NCBI RefSeq assembly: GCF_000003605.2
Contig: NW_003134363.1
Location: 154,408-196,973, forward strand
Direction: 5' to 3'
Source of the DNA: Saccoglossus kowalevskii
Lineage: Eukaryota; Hemichordata; Enteropneusta; Harrimaniidae
DNA: 42,566 bases
Every line of letters begins with the position of its first letter. Within the stretch, counting starts at the first letter, position 1. The notes beneath the pieces are model-generated. The model saw only the letters and a program-made list of their open reading frames with translations, did not search any database and had not been told where the DNA came from. Position numbers and translations under genes: made by a program. Shown piece by piece: positions 34,701 through 42,352 of this stretch.

Positions 34701-37700
34701 TGTTTTTGTTTCCTAACAATTCACACTTTTACTTCAGTGTGCATAGCAGACAAAACATGGAGAAAGTAATTTAAAAATGGTCTTACTGGTGTTATAATGT
34801 AAGACTCCCTATTTTGCTGAATTGTTTAACAGCACTGTTCCTTTAATATGGTGAAACAAGCAATCCGTTCTAGTAGATATTTCTTATTAAATTCATTGAA
34901 AATGTTAAACACTGAAGTTATGAACAAAAGGTTAAAGGGTGCCCTCCATTGATAACGAATACAAAAAAAATGCTGAGAAAAGGCAAAATAATTCAAAGGA
35001 AAAAAAACAAACATGAACATTCCAAAATATAAAAAAATGTAAACAGTTACAACAAATTTAGTTTCTAGCATGGGATTTGATCATTCAATCTTTCACTTGT
35101 TAAAAACTACACTTTGAAGTTTCTTAATAGACACTTATATACGTAATATATCTCCAAAAATACAAGTTTTGCTCCAAAGTCTATACAGGCCAATTATACA
35201 TACACTATATCTATTAACCATAGGTGGATAGTGATCAGCTGCATATTATTAGACTTATGGCACCCACAAAGTTTATTACGACGCCGACAACAGATATTTT
35301 GTCACTATGATAACTTTCGCTTCACTTCATTAAGGGCAAACCAAAAAAGCAAAAAATTTGGAAGATACACATTTTATATCATAAACTGGTATTCAAAATC
35401 AATATAATTCACAACCAAAGACAACATAAACAATTAATGAGCAAAATAAAAAACTTTTGTTACTGTAAATGTATGAATTTTTGAATACAAAAAAAGTTGC
35501 CTCAGGTTTTAGGGAGCCAGTTTGTCATGAACCAGTTGCATCACAGTGTGTCTGTGGTGCATTATACCAATTAGAGGGTGCATCATATCTCTTAGAGGGT
35601 AGACTAGCAATTACCCATACATCCTATGTTTTCAGTACAGTAATCTCAGCACCATCTCCTGTGTATGCAGATCAGTGTATCATAATTACTAGGCCTGATT
35701 CTCCGACACTTGTGATGAAACACATTTTCCATTCAAAGTCCATCTCGAATAGAAGCACAAATATGCAAGCCAAAAAGGTTAATTTAGCTGCGTACAAACA
35801 TGCTAATCTGACAAAGTCATCAAATATCATTGAGTATTTGATTATTTAATCAAATGAACAATATTTATTTTGAATGTAAAAAGACCTTCAATAATAAAAA
35901 ACTCAAGCATGGAACTTTGTGCCCTTGAACTGACAGGGACTCAATTTACTCTTTTTGAGCAAAGGACAATTTTCTCTCCCCAATTGATAGCAATAATCAG
36001 CCACTGTATGAAATCCTAAGGTGAACCGCCATCTTTTTTTTAAAGAAATCTGGCTAATCGATGATGTCATATTTGAAAACAGCGCCCTCAGTGTCCATTT
36101 CTGATTCAATGTGATTTGATTTTAACGAGACTTTTAAATGTGATTTTTTAAACCAAATAATTACATCAAACAAAGCCTTTCAACCATCTCAAAACTAGTT
36201 TTACTAGGTTGTTGTATTGTACAAACGTATGTTATATTTATTTGATTCTAAATTAACACTAAGCAAAAATAACAGATAATCTAACACATACAATTTTGCC
36301 AAAACACAAATTTTTGAGTTGAAAGCCAAATTAGCAAGCTTACCACTTGATAGATGGCAGGTGGTGGCTGGTGGATAGTCTGTCTGGCTACTGACACTGC
36401 ACTGACTTGGATGGCGTTGTAAATTGCTTCCACCACCTTCACCAAATAAAAATGAATTACTGTGAATTATGTCACCTAATAACAAAATAAATAAATAAAA
36501 ATAATAAATGCAAAAAAAACGGTTTAATTAGGATAATTAAATTAAAACACTTAGTATTTGCAAATAAAGCACTTTAGAGTATTTTAACACAATGAAATCC
36601 AACAATGGGCCTGATAACGTTGGTTTAGACAGGTTTAGGTTTACACAGGTTTTTGCTTACGGGTACACAGGATTATGTTTACATAGTTTTGGGTTGACAC
36701 AGAATTTCAACTTCACATGTTTACACAGATTTGGGTTTACACATCTTTTCTCTTCTACACATTTGGGTTTACAAAGCATTGGGTTGACACAGATTTGGGT
36801 TTATATAGATTTGGGTTTATATAGATTTGGGTTGAGACAGATTTTCACCTACACATGTTTGGATTTACACAGGTTTACACAGATTTGGGTTTACACATCT
36901 TTTCTCTTCCACACATTTGGGTTTACATAGCTTTGGGTTGACACAGATTTGGGTACACAGATTGGGGTTTGCACAGATTTGGGTACACATGTTGGGGTTT
37001 ACACACATTTGGGTACACAGGTTTGGGTTTACACAGATTTGTTTACACAGATTTGGGTTTACACAGATTTGGGTTTATATAGATTTGGGTTGAGACAGAT
37101 TTTCACCTACACATGTTTGGATTTACACAGGTTTACACAGATTTGGGTTTACACATCTTTTCTCTTCCACACATTTGGGTTTACATAGTTTTGGGTTGAC
37201 ACAGATTTGGGTACACAGATTGGGGTTCACACACATTTGGGTACACAGGTTTGGGTTTACACAGATTTGTTTACACAGATTTGGGTTTACACACATTTTC
37301 ACCAACGTGGTTGGGTTACATACAGCTTTGGGTTGAGATGTGGTATGACACAGATTTGGTTACTCAGGTGTCGGTATAATAAGGTACAAGTTTACACAGC
37401 TTTGGGTTGACAGCTGAGGATTTACACAGTTTTGAGTTGATACAGGTTTGGGTTTACACAGTTTGGTTGCATGGCTTGCCTGTACTGAAGTGAAGGAAAA
37501 GTCATACTACATATTCTGGCAAAATGTCTCATTTGTCTTCATTGTTGTAAACTTTTCTTGGGAGCATGATAACCCAAATAATATGCAGTGTATCACTATC
37601 AAACTTACATATATGGTTAATCTGTAGCTATAGTTGCACTGTATAAATTTTGAAGTTGATCTCCAAATAATTTAATTTTGTTAATTTTGTGTATATATAA

Positions 37701-40700
37701 TGTATATTGGGAAACTTCGTAGTGTAGTGGTTAAGAACCTTACAACAGGAAGATTGAGAGAGATCAAATCTCAGGCTAGAAACTTAATTTTTTTCTACTT
37801 CTTTTTTTAATTTTTTTAAAATTATTATTTTTTGCTTTTTTTCACTCTACATTACACCTGATTTTGAATGTCTTTAAATTGTTTCTTTAAAGAGTCATTT
37901 TAAGTAACTTCCACATTTTTATTTAATAGGTGATTACTATCAAACCTTCTGACCATATGCTGTGATCTTCCCTACCCTTGGTAGTCCATCTCTCCATCTT
38001 ATGCTGTGATCTGCCCCACATATGTAATGATTCCCCCACCCAATACTATGATCTGCCCACCCTTACAGATACAGGCAAGCAATGTTTTGCAATGGTTTGG
38101 GTTTCTACAGGGGAGGTTAACATAGGTTTGGGTTAACAGGTTTAGGTTAACAGGCTTGGTTTCACCGATTTGGGTTGACACAGGGTAGGTTAACATAGGT
38201 TTGGGTTGACACAGGTTTAGGTTTACACACCTTTTCACTTCCAGGTCACTTTTCACTTGGTTTACCTAGCTTTGGGTTGACGCTGATTTGGGTTTACAAA
38301 CATTTTTGACTAAGTTTACACAAATTTGGGTAACACATGTTTTCACTTCCACAGGTTTGGGTTTACACAGCTTTGGGTTTACACAGCTTTGGGTTGACAC
38401 ATGTTTTCACCTGTACAGCTTTGGGTTGACACATGTTTTCACCTATACAGCTTTGGGTTGACACAGATTTGGGTTGACACATGTTTTCACCTATACAGCT
38501 TTGGGTTTACACAGATTTGGGTTGACACATGTTTTCACCTATACAGCTTTGGGTTTACACAGATTTGGGTTGACACATGTTTTCACCTATACAGCTTTGG
38601 GTTTACACATGTTTTCACTTATACAGCTTTGGGTTTACGTATGTTTTACTTACACAGGGTTGGGATGAAATAGGTTTGGGTTGACACAGATTTGGGTACA
38701 CAGGTTTGATTTTATACTGCTTTGAGCAAACACTCACCAATATTTATTGAATGGCCATCTCCAAGAGGAAATTTTTGATAACGTGGAACAGTGGAGGGCG
38801 GTAACAAAGAAAACTTGACATCAAGTAGAGGCTCTAGGCGACTAGCAGATGGATCTGTTCTGTGAAATAAATTATAAACTTGTCCACAGCATGGCTGGAC
38901 AGGATCATCTGAAACCAAAAAAACACAGCATGACATGTCACTATCAAACAATTGTACTTGATTAGGTTGATGCCAAACCCTCAACCTTTTCACCACCAGA
39001 CTTTCTCGCCCAAATTTTGTTATACTAAATATTTTTGGAAATAAATGAACCCTAATTTTGGAGCTAAGAGACAAATGTGGGTCGATTTTCAGTTTCTCAT
39101 TTTTAGTTTGTCCCAAACTTCTAAAGAAAAATGCAGACTATAAACAGGACTTTTTTGTGAATTTGTGATGAAGATAGGGAACTGGTGGTGAAGAGATTAA
39201 TGCCAACATATTAAATATTTGTTTTACATATATTTTTTTGTTATCAAATTGTGATCAACACTCATGAAAAATTGTTGGTTTTGTTCAAAATTACCGGTAA
39301 CAAAGTAATCGTACACAAAAATGATGCACAAATATTTATTGATTGACAAAATCTTTCAATAATGAGAAAAATGATGAGTCTGCAGAATTAATATTCGAAT
39401 TAACACACATTTATGGCAAAACAATTGCTTTTTCATGTATTAATTAACATAACTCACCAGCCATACTCCTTCCATCTGTGTGTACCATTTTTCTGTATGC
39501 TAAGACCAATGCCAGTGGAGATCCAAACATATAGAAGTTATGGACTTCAAACTCTAGTCGCGGTAAATGATTTTCCGATATGGGTTGTTGAACACTAGTA
39601 GTAGCAGTATGTTTGCTAGACTCATGGCTACTCTTATTTGTCAACTTCTGATGAATGTGTCCTTTACTGCCAAAAGTGAAGCTACTCTCACGATGGAACG
39701 CAGATCCTGGTGCCGCAAAACGTTTATTGGTATCAATACTTGTCACAACATCTTCTGTATCAATTTGTTGTAGATCACCACTACTGCGACTAAGTGGGCG
39801 TGTTTCTTGTAAATGATCGTCCTCGCTCTCAGACATACTTAATTGGCTTCCATGATGATTTAACGATGATAAGTTTGGCCAGCAAAGCATATCGTATCCT
39901 AATATTGCACCAACACTGTCTCCAATAAGCGACACCTAAAAGTATTGAAACACTAATTCATTATCATTCTATACAGTCGGAGCACCAATTCGTGTTCAAT
40001 AATGCTCCAAAAATGCAATGTATATAAGGTGCAGGTAAAATACATTATTTATTTACAAAACTGTAGCGTTTTAAATGACATGTCATTTTGACTTTTCATT
40101 AATGTACATGGATCATCAGAAGCAATAAACTTGATACAACATAGAACAGTAAATAATCATACCCAAAATATGATTATAAAAGTAATTATTAAACAAATGT
40201 GGGAATTTAGGCGTTTGAAGAATAGCACAAAACATACTGTATACGGCTTAAATCGTTTTTGTCTTCTGCTTTGCGTGACAAATTCGCAAATTTTACCAGT
40301 AAGAGACGGTCCCAAAATTCTGTGGCACAAACATTTGAATTTTACTTTTTCACTAAAGGCAGCTAAAGCAAAATGTTACTCTCATAATCGTTTTCAATTA
40401 AACATATGAACAGTGTATGTCTCACCTGACCACTGAATCCAAATCCATCGTCTGATTTTAAGAAATCCGCATATACGCTATTAGCCTTATTCACTACGGT
40501 CGTAACGATTTCAAGATATTCAGGATTAGATGTCGCTATGACAGGTAGTGCTCCAAGTGGTAAGAAATCACCACATCCCGTAGATGGACTGTTATCGTTA
40601 AGTGGAGATTTGGTGTCGTAACTATACGGGCTGATACTGCAATGAACAAACAAAATAAATATACAGATGACATAAAAAGCCATGTAGAGTTCAGTAAAAT

Positions 40701-42352
40701 ACTCCCACAACACACCATTACACTAGCCAAACTCTATAAGGTCACTATACTTCATTCCACTAATGCCTAGGTACAATATCACATTACCCATTCAGATTCA
40801 CAGGCTCTTCCTAAAGTAGACTAGAACATCTATAGCATGCCACTTGCTACATGTATATGCCAATCCACTACAATGCCTACATACAATGCTAGTAATATCA
40901 CATTACCCATTCAGATTCACAGGCTCTTCCTAAAGTAGCCTAGAACATATGTAGCATGCCACTTGCTACATGTATATGCCACTGCACTATAATGCCTAGG
41001 TACAATTGCTAGTAATATCACATTACCCATTCAGACTCACAGGCTCTTCCTAAAGTAGCGTAGAACATATGTAGCATTTACTATAATAAAATACACTATA
41101 AATCCATTTATTTGACAGTTTGGAAGCTGCATGGAAGAAATTCCACATACTCACAATCTTCAGATGATTAAACAATCATCGTATCTTGGCGTTAAAAGAA
41201 TAAATTATTATGACCACTGCATAGATTGAAGGCTATAAAGATATTACAAGCATAATATCTAGGCATTAGTGGTATGACCTATCTTGAGTGGAACACTGCA
41301 TAGCTTCTGGGCAACTACCAATTTAATAGATGCTTAAGGATCAATAGGATCACTTGTGAAGCATTTTAAACATTTCGTATTATGTTTCATATATTGATTA
41401 TCATCAATGTACAATGTACTACTAATCAACATTCCACAAATCAAGAATTAGTCAAGTATGGATGAGTTTTTTCAACCAATAAGTGGGCTCATTGTTTATA
41501 TGATTTAATTTGCTAATCCTTTGAAAAAAAAAAAATAACCTTTTACAAAACAAAGCTGCATATTTTTTAAACATTTTTTTTTAAAAATATTTGACCAAAA
41601 ATTGTAGCAAGTGGAAAACTGTGTCAATTTTGAAAGGGATTAAAAAATATTAAAATGGGCAAAATATTGCACAAAAATTTTAGAGGAAAAATTTATAGCA
41701 TTCATAAACCTTTCAGCATCATTGTTAACTTTTGGCACCATCTATAAAATGATTGTTTCTCCTCCACGCAATGACAAACCTTTGACAAAACTACAAAAAC
41801 TACAATGTATAAGCAATATCCAAAACTGTCCGCATGAACCAAAATGATAATATTTAGCAATTTCAAATGTTTACACTGAATTCTGGGTAACGAAACAATC
41901 TGGCATTCAAAGGGTTGATACCTATAGACAAACTGAACACTATTGTACAACGAACGATTTCCTTGATTATTTTAGTGTTTTGATTAGGCAGGCATTACAG
42001 TATATTCATTCATTGTGACCCAAGAGTGGGAAAAAATGTACATACCTTGTAAGTAGATTGAGTGCTTCAGTGCATGTGGAGGGACACGGAACCAATTTGA
42101 CAGCGATATGTCCATAAGTAGCTGGGAAATGAGCCCTTGTAACTGCATCCAATGCAGCTCTAAGTGTATTCAAATCAATCTGTTTGGAGTTGATGTCTTG
42201 TCCTCCATCTAGTATATTACCACCGTGTAAAACTAAAAAGAGCCAGTGTATACGACAGTGGTGGTCATGTCCGCGTATCGATAGCGTTGGAGATCCGGGT
42301 GTTGATTCCATGCTGGTTTGTCGAACTTGACGATTCTTGGTGTAGTCGCCTC
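22467..42352 (-). CDS. PITPNM: Membrane-associated phosphatidylinositol transfer protein (PITPNM/Nir/RdgB family), 3' part of gene, spliced
   Basis: Thirteen core exons plus one optional 39-nt exon join in phase to the C-terminal ~864 residues (877 with the microexon). The N-terminal PITP domain and FFAT region lie beyond the window end. Order: a lipase-like segment ([12 protein letters not shown], then [14 protein letters not shown]), a long Ser-rich linker, the DDHD domain ([38 protein letters not shown]) and LNS2 ([17 protein letters not shown] to [10 protein letters not shown]), then a basic tail. In animals these proteins act at ER-plasma membrane contacts, exchanging phosphatidylinositol and phosphatidic acid to sustain phosphoinositide signalling; LNS2 senses phosphatidic acid. 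LNS2 lacks the DxDxT catalytic pair of lipins (first Asp is Ser), as is usual for this family. Nearly every intron carries its own repeats. Family assignment is very strong; which vertebrate paralogue is closest cannot be decided. Confidence 0.95.
22764..23284 (-). other. Intron before the last exon, containing a 42-bp array
   Basis: Mostly occupied by the tandem repeat at 22905-23195; the remainder is plain AT-rich intron. Confidence 0.8.
22905..23195 (+). repeat. 42-bp tandem repeat, ~6-7 copies
   Basis: Unit of the type AGAAACT..., GCAATGGATCAATACTGG, TCCTGGTATCC. Because 42 is divisible by three, the plus strand stays open and reads as a 14-residue peptide repeat ([12 protein letters not shown]-like), but this is antisense to the host gene and intronic. 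The central copies are almost identical and the outer ones diverged. Confidence 0.9.
23285..23413 (-). CDS. PITPNM: PITPNM-like gene, LNS2 exon ([12 protein letters not shown])
   Basis: 43 codons, phase 0 at both ends; acceptor GTTTTAG, donor GTAAGC. It reads [18 protein letters not shown], then [18 protein letters not shown], the segment of LNS2 corresponding to the end of the HAD-like fold. Confidence 0.95.
23414..24347 (-). other. Intron within the LNS2 region
   Basis: Contains a putative degraded hAT-like element from 23806, and a short CpG-rich patch near 24240-24265 (CTCTGCGCGCAAC). Confidence 0.6.
23806..24130 (+). mobile_element. Possible degraded hAT-like element
   Basis: Begins CAGAGATCCTACAGG at 23806 and has repeated TTTTTCAAGACCTT motifs (near 23845, 23855 and 24019). 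That CAAGACC-repeat style is seen in hAT-like non-autonomous elements. The right terminal repeat was not found, so it may be truncated or misjudged. Confidence 0.35.
24348..24531 (-). CDS. PITPNM: PITPNM-like gene, LNS2 exon ([13 protein letters not shown])
   Basis: Acceptor TTTTTCAAG, donor GTAAGT. It completes Arg with the previous exon and reads [20 protein letters not shown], then [17 protein letters not shown] and [16 protein letters not shown]. This is the most conserved part of LNS2, including the VT(A/G)RPDMQ motif. Confidence 0.96.
24532..24822 (-). other. Intron with copies of the upstream exon's end and donor site
   Basis: On the coding strand the exon end GCAGTAGATGTTGTCAG with its donor GTAAGT is followed, 55 and 139 bp later, by two partial copies: GGTGTCAG-GTAAGA (ending 24768) and GCAGTAGATGGTGTCAG-GTAATA (ending 24684). 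See findings. Confidence 0.75.
24823..24972 (-). CDS. PITPNM: PITPNM-like gene, start of LNS2 ([15 protein letters not shown])
   Basis: Acceptor TTTACAG; phase 2 in and phase 2 out. Reads [20 protein letters not shown], then [20 protein letters not shown], then [15 protein letters not shown] occupies the place of the lipin DIDGT motif: the nucleophile Asp is replaced by Ser, so phosphatase activity is not expected; the family uses LNS2 to bind phosphatidic acid. Confidence 0.97.
24973..25101 (-). other. Short intron (129 bp)
   Basis: The smallest intron of the gene; no repeat. Confidence 0.8.
25102..25250 (-). CDS. PITPNM: PITPNM-like gene, beta-rich exon before LNS2
   Basis: Phase 0 in, phase 2 out. 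Reads [20 protein letters not shown], then [20 protein letters not shown] and GMYPVKMVV. It matches the family segment between the TGEK motif and LNS2, which contains IMTQP.SG.W and the G.YPV.MVVRGDH motif. Confidence 0.95.
25251..26331 (-). other. Intron with ~140-bp family repeats
   Basis: Much of it is the interspersed repeat at 25690-26115, followed by A-rich low-complexity sequence (26210-26320). Confidence 0.7.
25690..26115 (-). repeat. ~140-bp tandem repeat family, three units, inverted relative to 1-540
   Basis: Units carry AACAAGAT(A/G)G at 25687, 25825 and 26085, and CATGGACATGTA(T/A)TCC with CAAAT(A/T)TGAATGA. They match the reverse complement of the repeat at the window start. 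The block ends in an 18-base perfect palindrome, CTGCTAGTCGACTAGCAG (26094-26111). Confidence 0.75.
26332..26448 (-). CDS. PITPNM: PITPNM-like gene, exon [10 protein letters not shown] to LTGEK
   Basis: 39 codons, phase 0 at both ends; acceptor TTGTCCTTCAG, donor GTAAAC. It reads [13 protein letters not shown] and ends [17 protein letters not shown], an invariant-looking motif of the family. Confidence 0.96.
26449..27145 (-). other. Intron, nothing recognised
   Basis: About 0.7 kb of AT-rich sequence; no repeat or exon recognised. Confidence 0.6.
27146..27268 (-). CDS. PITPNM: PITPNM-like gene, exon MVRHDSVSV to [10 protein letters not shown]
   Basis: 41 codons, phase 0 at both ends; acceptor GTCTAAG, donor GTAAGT. 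It reads [12 protein letters not shown] and ends [15 protein letters not shown], matching the family motif PREKWQRKRT. Its start follows naturally on the FILRQ end of the exon at 34294-34442, which makes the 39-nt exon between them look optional. Confidence 0.95.
27269..32312 (-). other. 5-kb intron dominated by a 26-bp array
   Basis: The array at 27501-30361 fills over half. The rest is AT-rich; near 31630-31700 lies a segment with ATGGCTGCAGCAAAAAG and GAGGGCGCTGTT, not recognised as a gene. Confidence 0.75.
27501..30361 (+). repeat. 26-bp satellite-like array with 104-bp higher-order repeat, ~110 monomers
   Basis: Monomers share the core GGTAATTATTGGCC and differ in a 12-base tail. Four tails dominate: ATGTATAAATCA, CTACATACATAA, ATGTATACATA(A/T) and CTATATACCTA(T/A). 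They recur in that order, giving a 104-bp higher-order unit (clear at 28739-28960). Larger repeated blocks are also present: the variant TATTTATT(A/G)TAATAGAATT occurs at 29723 and 30179 (456 bp apart). The outermost monomers are the most diverged, as expected of unequal exchange. Confidence 0.97.
32313..32351 (-). CDS. PITPNM: PITPNM-like gene, candidate 39-nt cassette microexon
   Basis: ATTGTTTGCAG acceptor, 13 codons reading [13 protein letters not shown], and a weak donor GTGATT. Phase 0 at both ends, so inclusion or skipping keeps the frame between FILRQ and MVRHD. The known family sequence passes directly from FILRQ to an (M/V)RHD-like segment, so skipping gives the ordinary form. It may be a chance open segment; transcript data would decide. 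Confidence 0.45.
32881..33620 (+). repeat. 23-bp tandem array, ~32 copies
   Basis: Unit GTGTC(A/G)CATGGCTAAAGTGGGAT on the plus strand. A central block (about 33170-33425) carries GTCGC and the flanks GTCAC, so copies have been homogenised in blocks. On the coding strand of the host gene each unit reads CCCACTTTAG, which resembles a 3' splice site. Confidence 0.96.
33775..34050 (+). repeat. 83-bp tandem repeat, ~3.3 copies
   Basis: Units start (G)GCACAATCTTGTAAG at 33775, 33858 and 33941, with a partial copy at 34024. Each contains CTCTGATT(A/G)GT, GTTAGGTGTTAGGTAG and CCAATCA. Near-identical copies imply recent origin. Confidence 0.92.
34294..34442 (-). CDS. PITPNM: PITPNM-like gene, DDHD exon ([13 protein letters not shown])
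   Basis: Acceptor GCTCTCACAG, donor GTAATT. It reads [20 protein letters not shown], then [16 protein letters not shown] and [11 protein letters not shown]. It supplies the Asp (RLDY), His (LFHASYW) and last Asp (STDVV) of the DDHD metal-binding set. Phase 1 in, phase 0 out. Confidence 0.97.
34443..36343 (-). other. 1.9-kb intron, nothing recognised
   Basis: AT-rich. A long plus-strand open frame at 35469-35849 has no family resemblance, splice support or promoter. No array is seen, unlike most other long introns here. Confidence 0.5.
36344..36475 (-). CDS. PITPNM: PITPNM-like gene, Ser/Gly-rich linker exon within the DDHD region
   Basis: Acceptor GTTATTAG, donor GTAAGC; phase 1 in and out. 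Reads [20 protein letters not shown], then a Ser/Thr/Pro-rich stretch ending HLSSG. This corresponds to the variable loop following the DTLQTHSSLF-like segment in the family. Confidence 0.88.
36600..37460 (+). repeat. GT-rich degenerate tandem array (TTTGGGTTTACACAG) with 258-bp duplication
   Basis: Short units like ATTTGGGTTTACACAG and TTTGGGTTGACACAG repeat throughout. A larger block is duplicated with 258-bp offset (GTTGAGACAGATTTTCACCT at 36831 and 37089), including CATCTTTTCTCTTCCACAC. Open frames on both strands are by-products of the array. Confidence 0.92.
37709..37800 (+). mobile_element. tRNA-derived SINE fragment (candidate)
   Basis: TAGTGTAGTGG (37720-37730) resembles a pol III A box (TRGCNNAGYNGG) and GATCAAATCTC (37762-37772) a degenerate B box (GGTTCGANTCC), 42 bp apart as in tRNA genes. 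A T-rich tail follows. It cannot be a functional tRNA, since stems do not form convincingly. Likely a SINE head. Confidence 0.5.
37950..38070 (+). repeat. Short degenerate repeat, TATGCTGTGATCTGCCC type
   Basis: Three diverged copies (near 37957, 38000 and 38045) of TATG(C)TGTGATCT(T/G)CCC with C-rich spacers. Confidence 0.5.
38090..38725 (+). repeat. Second TTTGGGTT-type array with 48-bp units
   Basis: Same family as 36600-37460. At 38410-38610 a 48-bp unit is regular: ACAGCTTTGGGTTTACACAG, then ATTTGGGTTGACACATG, then TTTTCACCTAT. Since 48 is divisible by three the frame is open as a 16-residue repeat, but it is intronic and antisense to the host gene. Confidence 0.92.
38738..38908 (-). 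CDS. PITPNM: PITPNM-like gene, DDHD exon ([17 protein letters not shown])
   Basis: Acceptor TTGGTTTCAG, donor GTGAGT; phase 1 in and out. Reads [14 protein letters not shown], then [18 protein letters not shown] and [19 protein letters not shown]. It supplies the first Asp of the DDHD set (HRTDP). Confidence 0.97.
38909..39457 (-). other. Intron carrying MITE copy 2
   Basis: Apart from the element at 38981-39200 nothing is recognised. Confidence 0.7.
38981..39200 (+). mobile_element. Small inverted-repeat element (MITE), copy 2
   Basis: Left end TCAACCTTTTCACCACCAG and right end CTGGTGGTGAAGAGATTAA are inverted repeats; the interior shares GAACCCTAATTTTGGA and ATTTTCAGTTT with the copy at 17241-17429. 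The 220-bp length versus 189 bp reflects internal indels. Confidence 0.75.
39458..39935 (-). CDS. PITPNM: PITPNM-like gene, GDSVG lipase-like exon and Ser-rich linker
   Basis: Largest exon, 478 nt, phase 0 in and phase 1 out; acceptor CTTTTAG, donor GTGAGT. It begins [19 protein letters not shown], a nucleophile-elbow-like GxSxG that keeps the Ser, then ~100 residues of Ser/Asp/Thr-rich linker ([20 protein letters not shown]), then [20 protein letters not shown], the conserved start of the DDHD domain. Confidence 0.97.
39936..40425 (-). other. Intron, nothing recognised
   Basis: About 0.5 kb, AT-rich, no repeats seen. Confidence 0.6.
40426..40636 (-). CDS. PITPNM: PITPNM-like gene, exon SPYSYDTKS to GFGFSGQ
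   Basis: Acceptor TTCATTGCAG, donor GTGAGA; phase 2 in, phase 0 out. Reads [10 protein letters not shown], then [20 protein letters not shown] and [17 protein letters not shown], matching the family segment before the GDSVG motif. Confidence 0.96.
40637..42045 (-). other. Intron with a ~119-bp tandem repeat
   Basis: The array at 40755-41077 lies near the exon; the remainder is AT-rich with nothing recognised. Confidence 0.75.
40755..41077 (+). repeat. ~119-bp tandem repeat, ~2.7 copies
   Basis: CACATTACCCATTCAGA(T/C)TC followed by ACAGGCTCTTCCTAAAGTAG occurs at 40780, 40899 and 41019, with shared flanks (AATGCCTAGGTACAAT, GCATGCCACTTGCTACATG). Copies differ at few positions. Confidence 0.92.
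42046..42352 (-). CDS. PITPNM: PITPNM-like gene, first visible exon ([11 protein letters not shown])
   Basis: Acceptor CTCCCACTTAG, donor GTATGT; opens in phase 1 and leaves in phase 2. It reads [18 protein letters not shown], then [20 protein letters not shown] and [20 protein letters not shown]. This is the start of the lipase-like half that follows the PITP domain and linker; the upstream part of the gene is beyond the window. Confidence 0.96.

Larger units (their letters stand above)
36476..38737 (-). other. Intron with two TTTGGGTT-type arrays and a tRNA-like segment
   Basis: The arrays occupy 36600-37460 and 38090-38725; between them lie a tRNA-like SINE candidate and a small C-rich repeat, each listed separately. 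Confidence 0.85.

Noticed and set aside
35469-35849. 126-residue plus frame in an intron
   Set aside because: No recognised motif, low-complexity tail, no promoter or splice partners; likely chance or an old repeat.
36592-37410. Repeat-rich 60-112 residue frames ([16 protein letters not shown] type)
   Set aside because: By-products of the GT-rich array with unit lengths divisible by three; intronic, no start context or splice sites.
37709-37800. Functional tRNA gene
   Set aside because: A- and B-box similarity is degenerate and a cloverleaf cannot be drawn; better explained as a SINE head.
38712-38737. Read-through of the DDHD exon past 38738
   Set aside because: GTGAGT donor at 38737 gives phase 1, which matches the next exon at 36475; the downstream residues do not match the family.
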